13,959 nucleotides of DNA from Scenedesmus sp. ARA3 (GCA_004335835.1 RWJK01001089.1:1-13959); one strand, 5' to 3'; shown: positions 1 to 9,304, counted from the stretch's first letter. Program-made: numbers and translations. The notes: generated by a model not told the origin, from the sequence alone.

Positions 1-259
1 GGTGTGCTGCAACAGGATTGGCAAGTGCATGCTTTGTCACAGGTTGCTTCCAGGTGTGCTGCAACAGGATCGGAGATTGCATGCTTTGTGACAGGTTGCT
101 TCCAGGTGTGCTGCATCGGGATTGGCGACTGCATGCTTTGTGACAGGTTGCTTCCAGGTGTGCTGCATCGGGGTTGGCAACTGCATGCTTTGTGACAGGT
201 TGCTTCCAGGTGTGTTGCATCAAATTGGCGATTGCATGCTTTGTGACAGGTTGCTTCTA
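1..259. repeat. 52-bp tandem repeat, five copies
   Basis: Five head-to-tail copies begin at 1, 53, 105, 157 and 209. The first four units are 52 bp and the fifth is 51 bp with one base missing. Each unit opens with GGTGTGCTGCA, has a variable middle, and closes with the conserved TGCATGCTTTGTGACAGG core followed by TTGCTTCCA. The array probably continues to the left of the window, because unit 1 is complete at base 1. Open frames cross it in several phases, but they are Cys/Leu-rich and show no family signal, so I read it as a non-coding minisatellite. Confidence 0.93.
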
Positions 260-1882
260 GTTGTTGCTATGTCGACAATGCGCGTTGGATGCTTTGAAGA
301 CGATGGGTGGCTGGCGTGCAACCATTTTTGGTTGGGCCATCTGCTGCCTCATTTGACTCGAGCATACGTCAAAGCATCATGCATATCTTCACTGCAGGAT
401 GGTGTCAATAGGGCACGTGTGCGCTGAGCGCTGTTGTAAAGGGTGAGTTTTCATTTTATGTTGTTGTGTAGGATGGTGCAGTCATGATGCTACATTTGCT
501 CAGAAAGCGACAGCTGCCATCATGCGCGGCGTTATGTCACGGTGGTACTGTTTTGACTAGTCACAGCACATGTCTCTAGTGCTGCGCCACCCTGTGTGCG
601 TGGGATGCTATGCACATGGTGGGTAGCCAGCGCCCAACTTGCCTGGGGTTTTCTGCTAGATATCCTTTGCTGGACATACGCTGCCTGAGCTGTTTTGAGC
701 AGTTGTACAGATGATGCATGAGTCAACAGCAGGCGGGGGCTCTGCACTGCGCATGAGCCTGCTGCCGTAATATGACTGGAGAAGTTGTGCATGAGTTAGC
801 TGCAGGCTGGGGTGCTGCATGTGCGCTCAGGGCTGGTAAGGTGAACAGTGCAGTTGCATGCAGAGCTTCAGACAGGTGATACGAGGGACAGGTTCAATTG
901 TGCACGGCTGCGTGTGGCACTTTGAGTGCTTACAGCACTTGTGCTTGCTGGTGGTACGGTCAGTTTGTCAGCTCGAGTGCGGTGGTGGCCGGCGTCCGAC
1001 TGGTTGGGGGCTGCCTTTGCGGTTGGTCATCTGCTGCATGACTCATGCAGCATGCAGCATGCAGCCATTTAATGGCTGCCGTGGAATCCAACGGAGTTTC
1101 CTACAGTATAGCACACTGTGCTGGCAGCAGGCGCCAATAGGGACACAACGTGCTGCTCGTTTGGAAAGCGGGGCCATGTGTGTGCTGCTGCAAATGTGCA
1201 AGGAGGACTGGTGCGGCACTAACGCGTGGCATTCTGCGGCAGCTTTAAGATGGTCCGCAGAACATGTTTTCTGCTTGTGAGCTGGTGTGGTTGGTGTGGT
1301 TGGTCCGCCAACCCTGTGCATTATATGCACACAGTGTTACATGATGTTTGTACAGGTTCTCCTAGTAGGCCTGACGGATAGGAACGTTACAGTGCCCAGT
1401 TGTGCCAGCAATTGATAGCCGTTGACTGACACACCTTGACCCTAGCAGCAAGGCAGCCAGCAGCAGCACAGCAACCATTGCCAAAAATACTGCCATGCCA
1501 TGCCATACGTCAGCATACTATGTAGTGCTTGGCTTCAACCTGCATTGCATGAGCAGGCAGGAGAGAATTGCAGCCAAACAACTCAATTCGCTGGTGCGTG
1601 ACACGAGAAGACTACTCAGGTGCAGTTGCAGAGCAGCAAAGCAGCAGCACATCTGCCGTGTGCACTCTGATTCAACAGACAACGCGCAGCAGTGTAACAG
1701 AGCAGCAGGATATCCTGCTATCGGTAGCGGCGCAACAGAGGTCCCTGCCGGCTGCATTTCTGCCTGCCTTGCTGCCTGCCTTGCTGCCTGCTGAGCTGCT
1801 GCCACACACTGATCATGCCAAAACAATCAATCTCACTCTGCGCCACGACATGGAAGCAGCCGGACAAAAAAAGTAACCACCA
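260..1882. other. No supported gene; intergenic or downstream UTR
   Basis: About 1.6 kb in which short open frames on both strands have low-complexity or random-looking translations and no recognisable family. The left part could be the 3' UTR of a gene lying outside the window. The right part is probably the 3' UTR of the minus-strand helical-repeat gene ending at 1883. Small direct repeats of TGCCTGCCTTGC type lie at about 1767-1795. Confidence 0.6.
1337..1391 (-). promoter_or_regulatory. Candidate TGTAA polyadenylation signals for gene 1
   Basis: TTACA occurs on the plus strand at 1337-1341 and 1387-1391, which reads TGTAA on the minus strand about 490-550 nt past the stop at 1883. TGTAA is the usual polyadenylation signal of chlorophycean algae. 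The motif is only five bases, so chance occurrence is easy. The assignment rests only on position and strand. Confidence 0.3.
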
Positions 1883-2092
1883 TCATGATGGGTACATCTG
1901 CGCAAAGCAATTCAGTGCCCGCTGCGCCATGTCTGGCCTGCCTAGTTGCTGCAGCGACAACACCAGCTGCGCTTGATGCTTGGAGCCAAGCACAGCTGCT
2001 TGCTGCAAACCGCCCCCTCCAGGAAACCCTCCAGCTGCTGCTGGTGCTGCTGCTGCTGCTGCTGCTGGCTTGGCTGCACGGCGCTTCTTCCC

Positions 2093-2123
<31 letters not shown>

Positions 2124-3399
2124 AATCCCTCAGCAGCTCTCTCAACTGCAGCAACAGCTGTCTCTGCCAGCACAGCATTGGCACACCCCAGCGTCACACA
2201 CCCCCACAAAACCTCGGCCAAAACCTCCGGCCCACACTCTTCTGCACGCGCAACTGCAGCAGCGCCTACTACAGCAGCTGCTGCTGCTGCTTCTGGGTGA
2301 TCCTGCAGCTGCACTAGTGCTGCTGCTGCAGCCTGCATCTGCTGCGGATGCATTGCTTCAAGACCGCTGCTGGCAATGGCATTGCACACCCATCTTACCA
2401 GAGGAACAACCTTAGACTTCTGTGCCGCACCGCTGCCATTATTACTGCTGCTGCACCTGCCAGTGCAGCCGCTCAGAACCAGCAGCTGCAGCAGCTGCAC
2501 GACCTGCTGCGTCCCAACTGGTGCTGCCGGTGACCCCTGTGCTGCATCAGTGCCTGCTGCAAGTTGTGCTGTGCTGTGCATGCTGCGGCTGCTGAGCACT
2601 GCTGACTGTACCACCTCTACTAGCTGTACATCTGCAAACCCTAACTGCCCCAAAGCGTGTGCGGCACGTATCACAGCCGCGACCTCACTCTCTACTGCTG
2701 CCAACCCGTGCACCCCACCGCTGCTGCTGCTGCTGCTGCTGCTGCTGCCGGCAGATTCTCTCAGCTGCGCTGCCAGTGCTGGTAGCAGATGCTGATGTGG
2801 CAGCCCCAGCTGTGCATATGCAGAAGCCAAGTCAGCAAGTTCAAAAGCACTCAGCAGCGGCAGCACCCGTACAGCAGCATCCCCAAGCAGCTGCATCAGC
2901 TCCTCATCTTCACACCCCACTGCAGCTAGCGCAGATGCCAGCTTGGGGTAGCAGAGAGACAGCCAGACTGGGCGGCTGCTGCTGCTGCTGCTGCTGCTGG
3001 GCTGAGCGGAAGCTTCAAATGCCTGCTGTATCCACTGCTGCTGCTGCTGTTGCTGCTGCTGCGGCTGGGTGTCTATTGTGTCGCTGTCTGATGCTGCCAG
3101 TGACCAGTAGGAGGGGTCTTCCTCATACAGCTCCTCCTCATCTTCTTGGTAAACTTCCTGGTCAACTTCATCCCAAAAGCCACCCTGAAGTTCTTCATCT
3201 TCTTCACCGTCAAGCTCATCATCACCGTGGTCGTCTCTGCTTGGCTGCCAAACATCACCAGCTGCACCAGGATTTGGCAACGCCTCTTGCTGCTGCTGCT
3301 GCTGCTGCTGCTGCCAGTCCTGCTGCTGCAGGGGTAGCTGCAGCCACGGCTGCTGCTCATCCCATTGCTGCTGCTGCTGCCACTGCTCATCATCGTCCC

Positions 3400-3439
<40 letters not shown>

Positions 3440-4343
3440 ATTTGGCAACCCCAGCCGCTCGTGCTGCTGCTGCTGCTGCTGCTGCAGAGCTGCAGCCCTC
3501 AGCAAACTCTTTGCAGCAGCAGCAATAGCCAGCCATACCTCAAGCTCCCTCCAATCCAGCCTGGCCAATGCAGCCGCCAGCTCCGCTAACAAATCAGGCT
3601 TGCCAGCTGGCAGCTTCTTGCCGCCATCTCTCATCAACTCCCTAACAAGCGGATCTAAAACCTCAGGCCCTGGCTGAGGGTTGAGTGCTGACAACACCAC
3701 CAGCAGCTGTGCCAGGCGTGCCGAATCCAGCACCCGGCAGACTGCGGGGTCTTTTAGGTCGGGGGTGAGCAGCTGCAGCAGCTGGTGTGCAGCTGCTGAA
3801 GTTTGATCACTGGCTCTGTGAGAAGGCGGCACCAGCCTGCAATGGAAACAAGTGTACGCAAGACAAGACTATGGTTGCGCAGAGTCGCACAGATAAATGG
3901 AACGTGTGCAACACAAAATCACTGCTAGCCTGCTAGCCTGCTTGCAGGCGCTCGCAGTGTGTAGATCCCGATGGTATCCAGCAACGCAGAAACGACTAGT
4001 AAGTGGTGTTGACAGTTCGCAACATGCGTATGCAAACGCAGTCTCTGTCTCAACAGACACAAAACAAAGTAAGCACCAGCATGTCTTGACAACAGCGCAC
4101 CTGTAGTACTGCAGGGCAGCCAGGAGGATGCCTGCAGCACAAGCACACACGCAGCACTGCGTGCGGTATAAGCACACATGCAGCACTGCACGCGGTACAA
4201 GCATACATGCAGCACTGCATGCAGTACAGCAGCGCACCTGTAGTACTGCAGTGCTGCCAGGCGCATGAGGATGCCTGCTGAGTGGATGGGCCGCCACACT
4301 GCCGACTTGTGCCGGCTGCTGCTGTAGATCCTGGCCAGGCCCT

Positions 4344-4389
<46 letters not shown>

Positions 4390-5409
4390 TGACACAAATT
4401 CTGTGGGTGCATGCGGCCTTCTTGCCTGTCGCAGTTGCACGTGCCAGCATGCAGCAGGGACCTCCGCACATAGCATGCAGGGCAATCAGCAGTAGGCGTG
4501 CCAACAGCGTGACAGCCCCCACACCAGCTACTAACAGCACTATTCTACTGACTTGCAGCGAGGTAGTGGTCTCAATGCGCAGCTTCAGCCGCCGCCAAGG
4601 CGTGTTGGGCTTGCCATCAGGCAGCAGGTCACGCTGGACATCTTTCTGCCCATGAATGAAACCAAGCAGGGAAAGCTGCTTGCCCTTGTCCAAATCCACT
4701 CACTTGCAGCGAGGTAGTGGTCTGAAGCGCAGCTTCAGCCACCTCCCACACCCATGGCATCCACAAACAGAAAAAAATCTCCATACCTTCCAACCCACCT
4801 GCAGCGAAGTGGTTGTCTGGATGCGCAGCTTCAGCCGCCGCCAAGGCGTGTTGGGCTTTCCATTAGGCAGCAGGTCACGCTGGATGTCCACAAAGGGGTT
4901 GGCCTTGGCCCTTTTGTCTGCTGCAATGACAGCGCGGCGCTTGCTGCTGCTGCTGCTGCTACTGCTGAGAAAGCTGGTGCCATGGATGCAGCTGCTGCTG
5001 CTGCTGGTGGTGAGGGCATGGCCTAGTAAGGGGCACGCTGTGAATGCTTGCCTGGCAGCCTGCGGAGAAGCAAACGTGGAAGATATATACTAAGGAACAA
5101 GGTGAAATGTTGTGCCGCAGGAAATTTCCTTGGCATGCAGCAGCAGCAGCAGCAGCAGCATAAGCAGCAGCAGCAGCAGCATAAGCAGCAGCAGCAGCAG
5201 CAGCAGCAGCTGACATGCAGCGGCAAGCTGTGTGCACGCATCGCAGCCTGCTGATGCAAGTACTTTGTGTAGACAATCTCAAAGCGCGCGTTACTTGTCT
5301 GAAGTCTCACATGTGCTACGATGACGGGCTTGCTGCAGCTCGGTGTGCTCGGCACCCATCCTAGCTGGGGCCTGGCAATGCTTCCTGCTGCTGCTGCTGC
5401 TGGCAGCAT
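1883..5409 (-). CDS. Organelle-targeted alpha-helical-repeat (OPR/FASTK-like) protein with poly-Gln inserts
   Basis: My model joins exons 5409-5311, 5059-4799, 4341-4238 and 3836-1883, giving about 805 aa. All junctions are GT-AG with matching phases (0, 0, then AG|G). An in-frame TAA lies just upstream of the ATG at 5409. Exon 1 and the start of exon 2 (residues 1-75) are rich in Ala, Ser and basic residues and poor in acidic ones, like a plastid or mitochondrial transit peptide. Helical segments with the pattern LA-LL-AL-xLG/LN recur: SAGILMRLAALQYYR, SARLAQLLVVLSALN, LLAELAAALARLDW, ELADLASAYAQLGL, HALGQLGFAD, and HQAQLVLSLQQLGRPDM at the C-terminus. This resembles OPR/Tbc2-like or FASTK-type organelle RNA-binding proteins, but no RAP domain is visible. 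Roughly residues 273-415 are a Gln/Trp/acidic low-complexity insert, with Ser, Gln and Ala runs later. The open frame of the last exon starts at a GTG (3832) with no ATG, which argues for the splice at 3836. An RNA-related organellar role is inference. Exon 2 and 3 boundaries are complicated by duplicated copies. Confidence 0.72.
3288..3483 (-). repeat. CTG/CAG tracts encoding the poly-Gln/Trp/acidic insert
   Basis: Blocks of CTG on the plus strand at about 3288-3313, 3366-3380, 3400-3439 and 3463-3484 read as CAG (Gln) codons on the minus strand. They are separated by short Trp- and Asp-containing spacers such as QQWDDDEQWQQ. Weaker tracts at about 2038-2067, 2095-2122, 2719-2748, 2980-2999 and 3031-3061 encode other Gln, Ala and Ser runs in the same exon. 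The purity of the codon runs suggests recent expansion by slippage. Confidence 0.85.
4095..4136 (-). repeat. Downstream copy of the exon 3 end of gene 1
   Basis: This segment repeats 4232-4280 at a spacing of 137 bp. On the minus strand both contain the GCAGGCATCCTC segment, CTGCAGTACTACAG and the donor GTGCGCTG. The upstream copy (donor after 4238) encodes AGILMRLAALQYY and the downstream copy (donor after 4101) AGILLAALQYY. The upstream copy spliced to 3836 keeps frame. Using both in series, with the acceptor before 4131, shifts frame and meets a stop. I therefore treat this copy as an intronic duplicate, although an exon extended to it has not been excluded. Confidence 0.75.
4140..4226. 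repeat. 29-bp imperfect tandem repeat, three copies
   Basis: Three units of AGCAYACAYGCAGCACTGC followed by a GCGGTAYAA-like tail begin near 4140, 4169 and 4198. They fill the space between the two copies of the exon 3 end of gene 1, inside its third intron. No coding role is supported. Confidence 0.75.
4345..4386. repeat. (CAG)14 microsatellite abutting the exon 3 acceptor
   Basis: Fourteen pure CAG units on the plus strand. On the minus strand the tract reads (CTG)14 and runs directly into CAG|GGC, the proposed 3' splice site of exon 3 (exon starts at 4341). The microsatellite therefore sits where a polypyrimidine tract is expected. Confidence 0.9.
4553..4645 (-). pseudogene. Extra copy (A) of the exon 2 end, possible in-frame cassette exon
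   Basis: On the minus strand this 93-nt segment encodes 31 residues including DLLPDGKPNTPWRRLKLRIE and ends TTTSLQ. It differs from the exon 2 end only at a few positions (D/N, E/Q). It is preceded by GGCAG at 4650-4646 and followed by the donor-like GTCAGT. Both ends are phase 0, so inclusion would add 31 residues and keep frame. It is either an alternative or tandem exon or a relic. Read-through past its donor gives a hydrophobic stretch that I treat as coincidental. Confidence 0.65.
4704..4742 (-). pseudogene. Shortened, decayed copy (B) of the exon 2 end
   Basis: The minus strand carries CTGAAGCTGCGCTTCAGACC and then ACTACCTCGCTGCAA with a good donor GTGAGT. Against copies A and C it has lost one base, which breaks the original reading frame. 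Starting after GGGAG at 4743 it makes a 39-nt phase-0 segment (VAEAALQTTTSLQ) that would still keep the host frame. I read it as a partial duplicate lying in the intron between exons 2 and 3. Confidence 0.6.
5138..5210. repeat. CAG array in three blocks split by TAAG
   Basis: CAG runs at about 5138-5160, 5165-5181 and 5186-5210 are separated by TAAG. The array lies in the proposed first intron of gene 1 (5310-5060). Because of the interruptions it carries stops in one phase. Confidence 0.9.
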
Positions 5410-6660
5410 GCCTTAGCCAGCTTGGTCAAATGCACCACGCATTCGCAGCAGAGCAAGATGTCTGACTGTAAGTTCGTGCAGGAGTAAATGTAACCACGAG
5501 GTGGAGCGAGCGAGTTCACAAGGGCGCTTGTACGTCGTTCAAAGTGTGCGTGTGAACAGATGAGCAAGGCAGGCGATTGTCACCGCAGCACAATACACAG
5601 AAACTTAATCACCAAATGCGAGTGCCGACTTCGCCTCCCGGACTGAAGACTGTGGATGCAAAGTCGTGTGAGAAGTTGTCAACACCTGAGCCCTGTGTTA
5701 CGTGCACCTGACACGCAACTCCACTAGCTTGCACGCAGCACGGCGTGAAGAAAGCCTAGAAACTGTTCAAAACGCCAGACAGGAGACCTGGATCCCTAGG
5801 AGGCAGGTTCACCCTCTTACTTTTGATGCAGCGGCTCACACGCATGGTGGCGCCTAGCTGGCAACCAGACTGCAGTATGGGGTCTACTGAACTTCAGGCC
5901 TTTGACAGCACATTGATCTAACAAGCCACTGCGTAGATTCCAGGTCAACCCTGCTGCTTCCTGTAGGTCTTGTCAGACCCACAACTGGCTGCCTCTCAGG
6001 CACCTGGCAGGCTCTCCGCAGCCATGGGTGCTGCATGATGAGCTGACACCGATGTCCATCATTCACGCTTGCCTAGCTTGACGTGCTGCTCGCCTGCAAG
6101 TGCATAGACACCAGGTGTCAGGAGTCAAACACAGCGCGGCTATCACATGTGATCTAGACACCCTGTGCAGTGCTGTGCTGCAAGCAGGCAGTCACATGCA
6201 CATATGCATATTCCTGCAAGCGCTGAAGCACCAAGCGCGCTACTCCACGAAATGGCAAAGGCAGTGAATTGCTGCTGGAATGAGTTGAAATGCCGATGAT
6301 GACCTTCGGGCTATGGTTGACTGCAACCGCCACAACAATAGGGCAGCTGGGCACAGCAGAAGCCAGCACACACCAGTACAACTTTCCCTTACCTTCCTGT
6401 GGTCGTGCAGCTGCTCCGAGCACCTGCTGTCAAGCCCAGCCTTCCAAGTACATCTGCTTTCCTGGTAAATCAAATGGGTTTGGCGCATGGGCTCACAGCA
6501 AATGCTGCCAGCTGCGAATGCTCTGAGTTCGAAGCAGCCTGTCGAGCCTTGCAGGAAAGCGGTACCTGGTGGCGGCAAATGCACTTTGCACAACTGCATG
6601 ATCAGAACTTCATCACGTAGGCAAGGACACCACATCATCCATTCAGCAGTCCTGCGCTGC
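5410..6660. other. No supported gene between gene 1 and ICMT
   Basis: About 1.25 kb without a convincing coding region on either strand. The longest open frames (about 60-130 aa) have random-looking composition, and I found no splice-compatible family motif. It must contain the promoter of the minus-strand gene starting at 5409 and probably the distal 3' UTR of ICMT. I could not identify specific promoter elements. Confidence 0.55.
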
Positions 6661-6669
6661 CTCAGAGAT

Positions 6670-7108
6670 CTGACTCAAGCAATGAACGGGATGCCTGAAG
6701 GCGTGGCCGGCGAGTACTGCTCGTAGTCCAGACGAACCGCAGCAACATACATTGTGTCATCATTTGGCCTCCACTTTGCTGGAGCTCTGAAGCTCGCCCA
6801 AAAGTATGACAGGGATGCCTGAAGGCGTGCGCTGCGCGTACTGACGGCATCAGCATCATAACATGGCGAAGACACTGCCCTGTCTGTTGCTGCAATGCCC
6901 CAGGTGAAGCTGCAATATTCTGCTCGGGCTATGAAGGGGATGCCTGAAGGCGTGGCCTGTGCGTACTGCTCGTAGTCCTGGCCAACCACAGCAGCAGACA
7001 CTGTTTCGTCAGTTGACCCACACTGTGACGAAGCTGCAAAGCTCTTCTCAGTCTATGAAAGGGATGCCTGAGGGCGTGGCCTGCGCGTAGTGCTCGTAGT
7101 CCTGGCCA
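6670..7108 (-). repeat. Four-copy array of about 124 bp derived from the end of ICMT
   Basis: The conserved ATGCCTGAAGGCGTG (plus strand) or its variant recurs at 6691, 6814, 6940 and 7064, at spacings of 123, 126 and 124 bp. On the minus strand each copy encodes a version of the ICMT C-terminus: DYEHYAQATPSGIPFID (true gene), DYEQYAQATPSGIPFIA, a TPSGIPVI version, and DYEQYSPATPSGIPFIA. Only the copy ending at 7048 is joined to the rest of the gene. The other three lie past the stop, probably in the 3' UTR. Linking sequence (CGTAGTCCTGG, GAAGCTGCAA) is shared too, so the whole 124-bp block was duplicated, not only the coding part. Confidence 0.88.
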
Positions 7109-8871
7109 AAGAACTTGCGCAGGTACCACTCCTCGTACTGGATGCGCTCGTAGAAGAAGCGCCAGGACTGCAGCAGTGCGGTGGGCAGGGAGACACACAA
7201 CTTGTTGGTGATCACGGCAATGACCAAGCGCTCAGGCGGTGCGTAGAAGAAGCACCGAGACTGCAGGCACACGAAAGGCAGTTGCAGCAGCAAGGGGGGC
7301 AGGGGGGCAGCAGGTACCACTCCTCGTACTGAATGCGCTCGTAGAAGAAGCGCCAAGACTGCGGCACAAGAAGATGAATGACAAGTGAGGCATTTGCAGC
7401 AGTATGGTGAGCAGGGAAACAGAAGAACTGCTAGTGATGACCAAGCGTGCAGGCGGTGCATGGAGCTGCAGCACAGTTCCTGCATGCAATGTATGCTTTC
7501 ACTGTACAGGCAGCACAGTGTCTTTACAGTCAGGCTACTGCTAAACATATATGACCTTTGCCCTCCAGTAGGGCCCTCTAACTGTTCAAACTGACACAGC
7601 AAAGGATCCCCAAACATCAGCTGCTGCTCACCATGTATGCATAAGCCAGGCCGCAAATTGGGTTGACCAGCAGCAGCTGCGTTGCCAGCGACCAGATGAA
7701 CCAGCCCATGTAACCAGGGTGCCGCACCAACCTGCACTTGCACAGGGTGACATAATGCAGGAGGCAGGGCAGGCAAAAACGACACATGGGATGATTTGTA
7801 GTGAAAACAATACCGAATATGTTGTTAGCAGGCATCTTTTTTCACTGTCCTATTTTTACCTTAAGTGTCCAGAGCACCAATATGAGACAGATGCACACGG
7901 GAGACAGTTTGCGTGCATCAGCGGCTCCTGTTGGTGCTCAGGACATTGGCTGTGTAGCAGGCTGCCTGGAACTAGACTGCTGGTTGGAGGGACAGCTGTT
8001 TCAACCATGGCTGTTTTTGTTCCTGCATGGATTGCACAGGGCTGCCTTCTGCTGATGGCTGTCAGCTTATGTATGGCGATTGTAATATGACAGTTTTAGG
8101 CATGCTAAATGCACAACCGTTTTCCTGCAAGCAATGCTGGTCCGGAAGCGATTGTCAGTGTTGTGTCTGTTGCAAGTATGCTGGTGTTGCTGCTGCGTGC
8201 TGCTTTGTGCACAGTAGGCCACACCTGTAGATGCCGCTAGTCACCAGCACATGGCTTTGCTGCCGGATGCGCCGAATGTTGTGTGTGAAGTTTGATGCCG
8301 CAGTGACCTGGGGGACGTTGGTGGAGGGCGGCGCCCAACGCAGCACGGCACAAAGCACAACAACAGCAGCAGCAGCAGCAGCAGCAGCAACCCACCATGT
8401 AATTGACAATCAACAACGACAGCGATGTTCTCAAGGCGCAGCTGGCGACATACATGTGTTTGATGTCAGTGATGCAGCTAGAGCAGTTGGTGCGCTAGGT
8501 GGCAGTTGATGACTTCCAGTAGCATCCCCAGCGCATGCAGACATGGCATAACAGCCACTTGCAGAGCAACTGCCAACAACCCTTCAACTACACCATTGCA
8601 CAGGCACATGCCTCGACACGTCACCAAGTGCCGCACGAAACTTGCAAAGTGCGCGGCGGTCACCTGCTGCTCTCACCATTGCCAGCTTCCGGATGACTTC
8701 CCCCAGCACCAGCAGAGCCAGGCCACAGTAGGAAACAGCATGCAGCTGCTTCATGGCCGGCAGCAATGCAGCTTCCAGAAGAAACTCCAGCACACCACAT
8801 GACATGGCTATGAGATACGCTTTGCTGAACAGCAGCGCTGCAGGCAGGCAAGTGCAGGGAGGTAGGCAGAT

Positions 8872-8914
<43 letters not shown>

Positions 8915-9304
8915 CAAGCACATCGTTTTTACACAACGAGCACAATACCAGGCACATCACGTCATCTGCCACGGCGGTAAGATGCAAAGATGGACAAGTG
9001 ATGGTTTCTTCAACGCCACTATTTGACACGCTGCTGCTGCTCCTGGTGCTGCTGTCTTTGGAATGCAGATCTCTCACTCTGACAGCAGTGTTGCTAGTCT
9101 TCAAGATCTTTCAACAGGCAGGGTGTTATCAGGAGCCCAAAAAGCATGTCAGAGTTACATTGGTTGTTGTTGAGCACTACTATGCAGCTGCGGCAGGCAC
9201 TTACACTTCATTGATAGCTCATCTCTCATGTAGATTGCTGCAAGCAAGAATTCTGAGGCATGGAAGAACACCAGCGCTCCAGCAAACACCAGCAGCTGCC
9301 ACAT
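7048..9304 (-). CDS. ICMT: Protein-S-isoprenylcysteine O-methyltransferase (ICMT, STE14 family)
   Basis: Exons 9304-9205, 8837-8677, 8307-8225, 7731-7632 and 7167-7048 join at GT-AG sites with matching phases (T|CG, 0, AG|G, 0) to about 187 aa, close to the roughly 200 aa of plant ICMTs. The enzyme methylates the carboxyl group of prenylated C-terminal cysteines of CaaX proteins, using S-adenosylmethionine, in the ER membrane. Family marks in order: FFHASEFLLAAIY; a hydrophobic helix with VLEFLLEAALLPAMKQ; LLVLGEVIRKLAMVTAASNF with THNI; HVLVTSGIYR; LVRHPGYMGWFIW; LLLVNPICGLAYAYM; SWRFFYERIQYEEWYLRKFF; and GQDYEHYAQATPSGIPF. The RHPxYxGW and YEExYLxxFFGxxYxxY motifs form the cofactor and catalytic region. 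The start at 9304 fits the short N-terminus of the family, but the frame stays open upstream and a TTTTATTTCAG acceptor lies nearby, so another first exon is possible. Confidence 0.93.
7201..7475 (-). repeat. Duplicated intron end plus start of the last ICMT exon
   Basis: Inside the last ICMT intron, the minus strand carries a second acceptor (GTGCCGCAG) followed from 7358 by SWRFFYERIQYEEWYL, the same as the start of the true last exon at 7167. The copy stops matching after WYL at 7312, where a C-rich run begins. The 20-mer AGGTACCACTCCTCGTACTG occurs at 7121 and 7312. Intron sequence containing GACCAAGCG plus CAGGCGGTGC also occurs twice (about 7222 and 7440), and a TCTCGGTGCTTCTTCTACGC fragment marks a further partial copy near 7240-7262. 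The true exon is the downstream one, since only it continues to RKFFGQDYEHY and the stop. Confidence 0.8.
8364..8387. repeat. (CAG)8 microsatellite in an ICMT intron
   Basis: Eight CAG units on the plus strand lie in the intron between the second and third ICMT exons, about 55 bp upstream of the acceptor at 8308 in the gene's own orientation. Confidence 0.85.
8841..8917. repeat. (GGCA)n tetranucleotide repeat next to an ICMT acceptor
   Basis: A GGCA/CAGG repeat with a few interruptions, most regular at 8872-8915. In gene orientation it is (TGCC)n, a pyrimidine-rich tract ending in GCCTGCCTGCAG just before the second exon (starts at 8837). Confidence 0.9.

Noticed and set aside
1..259. CRISPR-like array
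   Set aside because: Units are directly tandem with no unique spacers of regular length, and the genomic context is eukaryotic nuclear.
858..1280. Plus-strand open frame of 140 codons with an overlapping minus frame
   Set aside because: Cys/Trp/His-rich random-looking translation, no family motif, no splice-compatible neighbours.
2659..3528. Long plus-strand open frame (289 codons) rich in Ala
   Set aside because: It is antisense to the last exon of gene 1. Its openness comes from CTG repeats, which lack stops in all phases; its translation is simple poly-Ala, poly-Cys and Leu.
3869..4699. Minus-strand open frame of 276 codons with an apparent membrane helix
   Set aside because: It reads copy A of exon 2 through its donor into intron, the CAG repeat in the Ala frame and the duplicated exon 3 end. 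The hydrophobic stretch after TTTSLQ coincides with intron sequence and disagrees with the phase-consistent splice model.
6154..6638. Overlapping open frames on both strands upstream of gene 1
   Set aside because: Composition is random-like and several frames are open together. Nothing matches a known family or a consistent splice pattern.
8841..8917. Telomere-like or mobile-element end
   Set aside because: A plain GGCA tetranucleotide microsatellite inside an intron, with no target duplication or terminal inverted repeats.
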